64,000 nt of DNA, taken from contig NZ_AKJZ01000010.1 in the NCBI RefSeq assembly GCF_000282055.1, forward strand, positions 62,001 to 126,000, read 5' to 3'. This document shows positions 59,484 through 64,000 of this stretch, piece after piece. Within the stretch, counting starts at the first letter, position 1, and every line of letters starts with the position of its first letter. The notes below the pieces were generated by a model. That model was not told the DNA's origin. It worked only from the letters and a program-made list of their open reading frames with translations, and made no database searches. The position numbers and the translations under genes are program-made. The stretch is from Flavobacterium sp. CF136. Lineage in GTDB: Bacteria > Bacteroidota > Bacteroidia > Flavobacteriales > Flavobacteriaceae.

Positions 59484-61985
59484 ATGAAAAAAGTAATTTT
59501 ACTAGGTCTATTTTTTGTATTTGCTTTTGCAAATATTGCCTTTGCACAGACAAAAGTGAGCGGAATTGTTTTAGATAAATCTAATCAGCCAATCCCGTTT
59601 GCAAATATTGTTTTCAAAGGTTCAAATACTGGAATAGTTTCTAATGAAGACGGACGATTTTATTTAGAATCACCTAATGATTATACCGCTTTACTAGTTA
59701 CTTCGGCAGGATTTTCAGATAAAGAAGTTCCTTTGGAAAAAGCAGTAAATTATGATTTTAAAATTGTTTTAAATGAACCTGAAGCACTTAATGAAGTCGT
59801 AATTTTTACCGGAAAAACATCCAAGAAAAATAATCCGGCGTTAGATATATTGAGAAAAATCTGGGAGAGAAAGCGTAAAAACGGTTTGTACCAGTTTAAT
59901 CAATATCAAATGCAGAAGTATGAGAAAGTCGAATTTGATATGAATACGATCGACAGTGCTTTCATGAAAAATAAACTCTTTAAAGGAATGGAGTTTGTTT
60001 TCAATCATGTTGATACTTCTGATGTTACAGGAAAAACATATCTGCCAATTTTTATTAATGAATCTGTTTATGATGTTTACGGAGATAACAAATTAAAGAA
60101 GGTAAAAGAAAATATGACCGGAAATAAAATGTCCGGTTTTAACGGAAATCAACAGATTTTATCTTTCGTAAAAGATCTTTATTCAGATTATAATATTTAC
60201 GATAATCACCTTAAGTTTTTTGATAAGAGTTTTACAAGTCCTCTTTCAAAAACAGGAATCGACGTTTACAATTATGTCTTGAAAGACAGTGCATTTATTG
60301 ATAAAAAATGGTGTTATAATATTGTTTTTTACCCTAGGCGGAAAAACGAATTAACCTTTAAAGGGGATTTTTGGGTAAATGATACCACTTTTGCTATCAA
60401 AAAAATTAATATGGGTGTTACTAAAAGCGCTAATATTAACTGGGTAAAAGATATTTATATCGAGCAGGAATTTGATGTAGAAAATGATTCGATTTTTTTA
60501 TTGACAAGAGATTATATGATGTCTGATTTTGCTTTAAATAAAAAAGAAAAGTCAAAAGGAGTTTACGGTAAACGAACAACGTTATTCCGAAATCATAAAT
60601 TCAATGTTCAAAAGCCTGAGAAATTTTATAAAGAAGAAGTCAATTTTATAGACAACGCTGTTTATGACCGACCGCCTGAATTTTGGAAGGAAAATCGTTT
60701 TGAAAAATTGAATAAAGATGAAGCAGGTATTTATAAAATGCTTGATACTTTGCAAACTGTCAAAAGGTTTAAGCAGCTTTATAGTCTCGTCTCCATTTTA
60801 GGAAGCGGTTATGTCGAGTTTAAAAACTTTGATTATGGGCCTATTTTTTCCACATTTGGTTATAATGAGGTAGAAGGTTTCCGAGTGCGTGTAGGAGGGC
60901 GAACTTATTTTGGACCAAATGACCCATGGCGTGTGCAAGCCTATACAGCTTATGGTTTTGATGATAATAAATTTAAATATGGAGTTTCCGGGAAATGGAT
61001 GGTTGACAAGAAAAAACGCATCATTATTTCGGGAGGGAACAGGCGTGATATAGAGCAGATTGGAGCCAGTTTAACCACTACAAATGATATTTTAGGACGA
61101 AGTTTTGCTTCATCAGCTTTATTTACATCAGGCAGTAACGGAAAATTAACGAATATTAATTTGAGTAGTGTTTCCTTTGAAATTGAGCCATTGAAGAATT
61201 TTGTTGTACAGGCAGGATTTTCTTATCGAACATTAGAATCGGCTTCAAAGACTTTTAGTTTAGATTATTACACCACTTTACCTACAATAGCAAATCCTGC
61301 GGGAATTGTGGAAAGTAAAGTAATTCAATCAGAAGCTAATATTCAATTTGAATTTATGCCAAACCGTAAAACTATTGGTTTTGGGGTAGAGCGAGATCTG
61401 GTTGATAGTCCGTTTAGTCATTTCTTTATTAATTTCAGCTATGGTCTTAAAGGAGTTTTAAAAAGCGACTTTGCTTATGAAAAAGTGCAGTTATACTATA
61501 AACAGCCTATTGTTATTGGTCCGCTAGGAAGATCAAATATTATTCTTGAAACCGGAAAAACATTTGGTACAATCCCGTTAGGATTAATGAGTGTAATTCC
61601 CGGAAACCAGACCTATTTTACGATAGATAACACTTTTAGTAATTTAAATTTCTATGAGTTTATATCAGATGAGTACGTAACTTTGCAATGGAACCATGAT
61701 TTTGGAGGAAGGTTATTTGCGAGAATTCCATTTATGAGAAAATTAAACTGGCGTGAATTTGTTGGTGTAAAAAGCGTTTATGGAACGATTTCTGGTGCCA
61801 ATAGAGAGATTAATGCTTCAGGATTGCCATATAATGCGCCAGAAAAAGTATATTGGGAATACAATGCCGGAATCGGAAATATCTTCAAAGTATTCCGAAT
61901 CGATTTTTCGTGGAGAGGTAATTATTTAAATACTCCGGATGCTAGTAAATTTGCAGTAAAAGGATCTTTCGGATTCTATTTCTAA
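59484..61985 (+). CDS. DUF5686 and carboxypeptidase-like regulatory domain protein
   Basis: An 833-residue outer-membrane protein with a signal peptide (about 1-22, ending IAFAQ). A carboxypeptidase-regulatory-like beta domain (about 24-110, VSGIVLDKSNQPIPFANIVFKGSNTGIVSNEDGRF) precedes the DUF5686 region, which includes IWERKRKNGLYQFNQYQMQKYEKVEFDM and a long predicted barrel ending GSFGFYF. DUF5686 proteins are common in Bacteroidota and unassigned in function. The start at ATG 59484 is preferred to a TTG at 59475 inside the terminator T run. Its own promoter must overlap the pdhB terminator. Confidence 0.9.
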   Translation: MKKVILLGLFFVFAFANIAFAQTKVSGIVLDKSNQPIPFANIVFKGSNTGIVSNEDGRFYLESPNDYTALLVTSAGFSDKEVPLEKAVNYDFKIVLNEPEALNEVVIFTGKTSKKNNPALDILRKIWERKRKNGLYQFNQYQMQKYEKVEFDMNTIDSAFMKNKLFKGMEFVFNHVDTSDVTGKTYLPIFINESVYDVYGDNKLKKVKENMTGNKMSGFNGNQQILSFVKDLYSDYNIYDNHLKFFDKSFTSPLSKTGIDVYNYVLKDSAFIDKKWCYNIVFYPRRKNELTFKGDFWVNDTTFAIKKINMGVTKSANINWVKDIYIEQEFDVENDSIFLLTRDYMMSDFALNKKEKSKGVYGKRTTLFRNHKFNVQKPEKFYKEEVNFIDNAVYDRPPEFWKENRFEKLNKDEAGIYKMLDTLQTVKRFKQLYSLVSILGSGYVEFKNFDYGPIFSTFGYNEVEGFRVRVGGRTYFGPNDPWRVQAYTAYGFDDNKFKYGVSGKWMVDKKKRIIISGGNRRDIEQIGASLTTTNDILGRSFASSALFTSGSNGKLTNINLSSVSFEIEPLKNFVVQAGFSYRTLESASKTFSLDYYTTLPTIANPAGIVESKVIQSEANIQFEFMPNRKTIGFGVERDLVDSPFSHFFINFSYGLKGVLKSDFAYEKVQLYYKQPIVIGPLGRSNIILETGKTFGTIPLGLMSVIPGNQTYFTIDNTFSNLNFYEFISDEYVTLQWNHDFGGRLFARIPFMRKLNWREFVGVKSVYGTISGANREINASGLPYNAPEKVYWEYNAGIGNIFKVFRIDFSWRGNYLNTPDASKFAVKGSFGFYF

Positions 61986-61994
61986 AAACTATAT

Positions 61995-62020
61995 TGTCAG
62001 GTTGAGCGAAGTCGAAACCT
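61995..62020. repeat. dispersed palindromic repeat (hemW-type)
   Basis: A 26-base element with core CAGGTTGAGCGAAGTCGAAA. It matches the segment inside hemW (31488-31513) at 21 of 26 positions. It begins ten bases after the DUF5686 stop. Confidence 0.65.
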
Positions 62021-62038
62021 TTTAATAATCTCGCAAAG

Positions 62039-62077
62039 ACGCCAAGTCGCTAAGTTTTATTCTTAGAGATTTGGCGT
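62039..62077. repeat. hairpin repeat ACGCCAA...TTGGCGT
   Basis: ACGCCAA (62039-62045) and TTGGCGT (62071-62077) pair, with CTAAG and CTTAG pairing inside the loop. It is preceded by CGCAAAG, shared with the repeat near 30383. Confidence 0.6.
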
Positions 62078-62108
62078 TTTTGAGTTTTTAAGCAAGCTCA
62101 AAGTATTT

Positions 62109-62187
62109 CACGCAGATTTTGCAGATTTAAGCTGATAAATTTTAGATTTAAAAAATATAAATCAGCCCTATCTGCAAAATCTGTGTG
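62109..62187. repeat. long inverted repeat CACGCAGATTTTGCAGAT
   Basis: CACGCAGATTTTGCAGAT (62109-62126) pairs with ATCTGCAAAATCTGTGTG (62170-62187) with one mismatch, and GCTGAT pairs with ATCAGC further inside. The 79-base structure fills much of the gap before the glycosylase gene. Confidence 0.7.
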
Positions 62188-62267
62188 CAAAAAATTTTGT
62201 GTTTTTGTGTCTTTGCGAGAATTTGTTTCATTTTTCTTATTTTTGAATCAACAGCAAAAGATAAGTA

Positions 62268-62867
62268 ATGCGGGAAGCCATCGATTTTTTATTAACCAAA
62301 AATCCAATATTTCAGGAAATCATTGAGAAATACGGATTACCTCCAATTCCAAAACGTCCTCAGGGTTTTGAAACTTTGGTATTGCTAATTCTTGAACAAC
62401 AAGTTTCAATAGATTCGGCGAAAGCCACATTTTTAAAAATCAAAGCACATACAACTTGTAATCCTGAAACAATGATTGTTTTACCGGACGAAGAATTTAG
62501 AATGCTCGGAGTTAGCCGTCAAAAAACAAAATACATCAAAATCTTGGCAGAAGCCGTTTTAAACAAGGAACTGGACATTGAAAGCTTGGCAATGAAATCG
62601 GCAAAACAAGTTAGGGAAGAGCTCATAAAATTAAAAGGTATCGGAAATTGGACTATCGATATTTATCTCATGTTCTGTTTGCAGGAACCGGATTTAATTC
62701 CGCTTGGCGATATTGCAGTAGTCAATACAATCAAAGAATTGCTTAATATCCACGACAAACAGGAGATGGAAATTCATGCCGAACAATGGAGCCCATATCG
62801 ATCTTATGCCACATATTTGCTTTGGCATTATTACTTAAACAAACGAAATCGAAAAATTACGTATTAA
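62268..62867 (+). CDS. DNA-3-methyladenine glycosylase II family (HhH-GPD) protein
   Basis: A 199-residue base-excision-repair glycosylase. The helix-hairpin-helix motif LKGIGNWT (122-129) and catalytic Asp148 in PLGDIAV are in the expected order, preceded by ILEQQVSIDSAKATF (a conserved glycosylase helix). There is no Fe-S cluster cysteine set. The length is short because it lacks the N-terminal TATA-box-like domain of AlkA. It should remove alkylated purines such as 3-methyladenine. It follows the repeat cluster and carries no adjacent repair genes. Confidence 0.9.
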   Translation: MREAIDFLLTKNPIFQEIIEKYGLPPIPKRPQGFETLVLLILEQQVSIDSAKATFLKIKAHTTCNPETMIVLPDEEFRMLGVSRQKTKYIKILAEAVLNKELDIESLAMKSAKQVREELIKLKGIGNWTIDIYLMFCLQEPDLIPLGDIAVVNTIKELLNIHDKQEMEIHAEQWSPYRSYATYLLWHYYLNKRNRKITY

Positions 62868-62936
62868 CTATCTGTTATGTAAAAGGAAACTATATTAATT
62901 AATGAATAAAAGGCATAGATTAATGTGTATTTTTCA

Positions 62937-62967
62937 TTGTAAAAAAGGATTCTTTGGGTTACTTTTG
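62937..62967 (+). promoter_or_regulatory. promoter of the soluble pyrophosphatase gene
   Basis: TTG (62937-62939) and TACTTTTG (62960-62967) are 20 bases apart, an excellent Bacteroidota promoter. The leader of about 105 bases holds a 7-base inverted repeat (AACCCAC at about 62975 with GTGGGTT at about 63011). Confidence 0.7.
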
Positions 62968-63077
62968 CAATCGAAACCCACAAAATTAAAAAATATTCCG
63001 ATGAAATAAAGTGGGTTCCTGACAACCAAAATTTAAATATTATCGGGAAGAAATTATAGAAATAATAAATAGTAAAA

Positions 63078-63608
63078 ATGACCGCAGACAAACTAACAAC
63101 TTTCGATGTATTAATCGAAATACCAAGAGGAAGCAGAAATAAATATGAGTACGATTTTGAAATCAAAAGAATGCGTTTCGACAGAATGTTGTTCTCTTCA
63201 ATGATGTACCCGGCAGATTACGGATTTATTCCGGAAACTTTAGCTCTTGACGGTGACCCTCTTGATGTATTGGTTTTGATAAACGAACCAACTTTTCCAG
63301 GATGTGTTATTGAAGTAAAACCAATTGGTGTTTTCCACATGGCTGATGATAAAGGACCGGATGAAAAAATTATTTGTGTACCAGTTTCTGATCCAATCTG
63401 GAATTCATTAGAAAACCTTTCGGATATTAATCCGCATTTATTAAAAGAAATCGAGCATTTCTTCCAGGTTTACAAAGATCTTGAAAACAAAAAAGTAGAT
63501 GTTGAAGGATGGGGAGATATAAACGAAGCATTTGCAATTATTGCTGAATGTACAAAGCGTTTTGATGATATTGAGAATAAACCAGAAGGATTATTTAGTA
63601 TTAAATAA
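63078..63608 (+). CDS. ppa: inorganic pyrophosphatase (family I)
   Basis: A 176-residue soluble pyrophosphatase that pulls biosynthetic reactions by hydrolysing PPi. Catalytic residues are visible: Lys22 and Glu24 region (RNKYEYDFE), Tyr48 region (YPADYGFIP) and the metal-binding DGDPLDVLV with Asp58, Asp60 and Asp63, then VKPIGVFHMADDKGPDEKI. The length matches the bacterial family. The gene is followed, after a terminator, by a membrane-bound ion-pumping pyrophosphatase, an adjacency that pairs a dissipating and an energy-conserving enzyme for the same substrate. Confidence 0.96.
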   Translation: MTADKLTTFDVLIEIPRGSRNKYEYDFEIKRMRFDRMLFSSMMYPADYGFIPETLALDGDPLDVLVLINEPTFPGCVIEVKPIGVFHMADDKGPDEKIICVPVSDPIWNSLENLSDINPHLLKEIEHFFQVYKDLENKKVDVEGWGDINEAFAIIAECTKRFDDIENKPEGLFSIK

Positions 63609-63628
63609 TTTTTAGGTTCATATTTTAT

Positions 63629-63665
63629 AAAAAAAGCAATACCCCGTCAGGAGTATTGCTTTTTT
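63629..63665 (+). terminator. intrinsic terminator of ppa
   Basis: AAAAAGCAATAC (63631-63642) pairs with GTATTGCTTTTT (63653-63664), 12 bases, with a G/C-bearing loop, followed by T-rich sequence. It separates ppa from the membrane pyrophosphatase gene. Confidence 0.9.
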
Positions 63666-63716
63666 GTTTAAATTCGTTTAGTTAGTTTGTTGACTATTAA
63701 CCAAAACCATTAAAAT

Positions 63717-64000
63717 ATGAATGCATTTATGATTTACTTGCCAATTGTTATGGCAATTATTGGATTACTTTTCATGGGAATAAAAAGGACTTGGGTTTTA
63801 AAACAAGATGCTGGTGATGGCAAAATGAAAGAGATTTCAGATCACATTTACGAAGGGGCACTCGCCTTTTTAAAAGCAGAATACAAATTATTGACAATCT
63901 TTGTAATTATTGCAAGTATTGCGTTAGCCGGAATTACTTTTATTCCGGGAGTTAAAACACATTTATTAATAGTAGTAGCATTCATTTTTGGAGCATTTTT
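63717..64000 (+). CDS. hppA: sodium- or proton-pumping membrane pyrophosphatase (partial, 5' end)
   Basis: The first 94 codons of a gene cut by the window end. The translation starts MNAFMIYLPIVMAIIGLLFM (first membrane helix), then has IKRTWVLKQDAGDGKMKEIS and the family hallmark HIYEGALAFLKAEYK, followed by a second helix (about 60-78) and a third. This matches the N-terminus of the K+-stimulated, Na+-translocating type. The enzyme uses PPi hydrolysis to pump ions across the inner membrane. The missing 3' part (about 600 residues) holds the PPi-binding motifs, so Na+ or H+ preference cannot be settled here. Confidence 0.9.
   Translation, partial: MNAFMIYLPIVMAIIGLLFMGIKRTWVLKQDAGDGKMKEISDHIYEGALAFLKAEYKLLTIFVIIASIALAGITFIPGVKTHLLIVVAFIFGAF

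Noticed and set aside
62864..63166. 100-codon minus-strand reading frame antisense to ppa
   Set aside because: It crosses the best promoter in the window and the start of ppa. Its composition (Phe, Tyr, Ile rich) is that of translated AT-rich DNA.

Overview
The window is a 64 kb stretch of chromosome from a member of the Bacteroidota, almost certainly a Flavobacterium or close relative. The base composition is AT-rich and genes mostly lack Shine-Dalgarno sites. Many genes have the Bacteroidota promoter -7 word TAnnTTTG just upstream. The gene set is also typical: a short primary sigma factor, exosortase XrtF, PorT of type IX secretion, a TamL lipoprotein, TonB-dependent receptors with STN and carboxypeptidase-like domains, DUF4249 and DUF5686 proteins, and a sodium-pumping pyrophosphatase. 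Several short palindromic intergenic repeats resemble ones I associate from memory with Flavobacterium genomes. I see no rRNA, tRNA, CRISPR array, transposase, prophage or integration site. No gap between genes exceeds 300 bases. Motif coordinates were read by eye and may be off by one or two bases.

Layout. 0-10 kb: a thioredoxin-fold protein, then a leftward block comEC / NlpC-P60 lipoprotein / lpxB / small membrane protein / surE, a rightward tail-specific protease and a secreted nuclease, then rpe and the primary sigma factor leftward. 10.6-17.1 kb: a leftward four-gene outer-membrane operon (periplasmic protein, STN/TonB-dependent receptor, DUF4249 lipoprotein, plug-like protein). 17-21 kb: pnp, rpsO, a YwqK-like protein and a GAF protein of the free-methionine-sulfoxide-reductase type. 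21.3-22.3 kb: exosortase XrtF and its partner. 22.3-25.2 kb: three cysteine-rich genes (HYC_CC_PP protein, TonB-dependent receptor, HMA-domain protein) that look like a metal-handling set. 25-35 kb: DedA, DUF937, DUF456, a lipoprotein with a TonB-like tail, a glycosyltransferase and flippase-like pair, ruvC, hemW and a run of small accessory enzymes.

35-41 kb holds the complete cell-elongation operon mreB-mreC-mreD-mrdA-rodA, reading leftward with 4-base overlaps. purH lies upstream. An ABC permease, a lipoprotein, accD, a class II aldolase, tamL, a TrmH-type methyltransferase, porT-ubiE, folA-thyA (interrupted by small genes), a bifunctional nuclease, etfB-etfA, a lipoprotein pair, pdhB, a DUF5686 protein, a DNA glycosylase and two adjacent pyrophosphatases (soluble, then membrane ion pump, cut by the window end) fill the rest.

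Most of the window is core metabolism and envelope biology. The parts that most deserve a second look are: the Cys-Cys metal cluster and adjoining XrtF module; an AccD that has lost all four zinc-ribbon cysteines; a dispersed palindromic repeat that has entered the hemW reading frame and is translated; related hairpins placed between the two genes of both the fba-accD and etfB-etfA pairs; and the STN-receptor/DUF4249/plug operon whose substrate is unknown.
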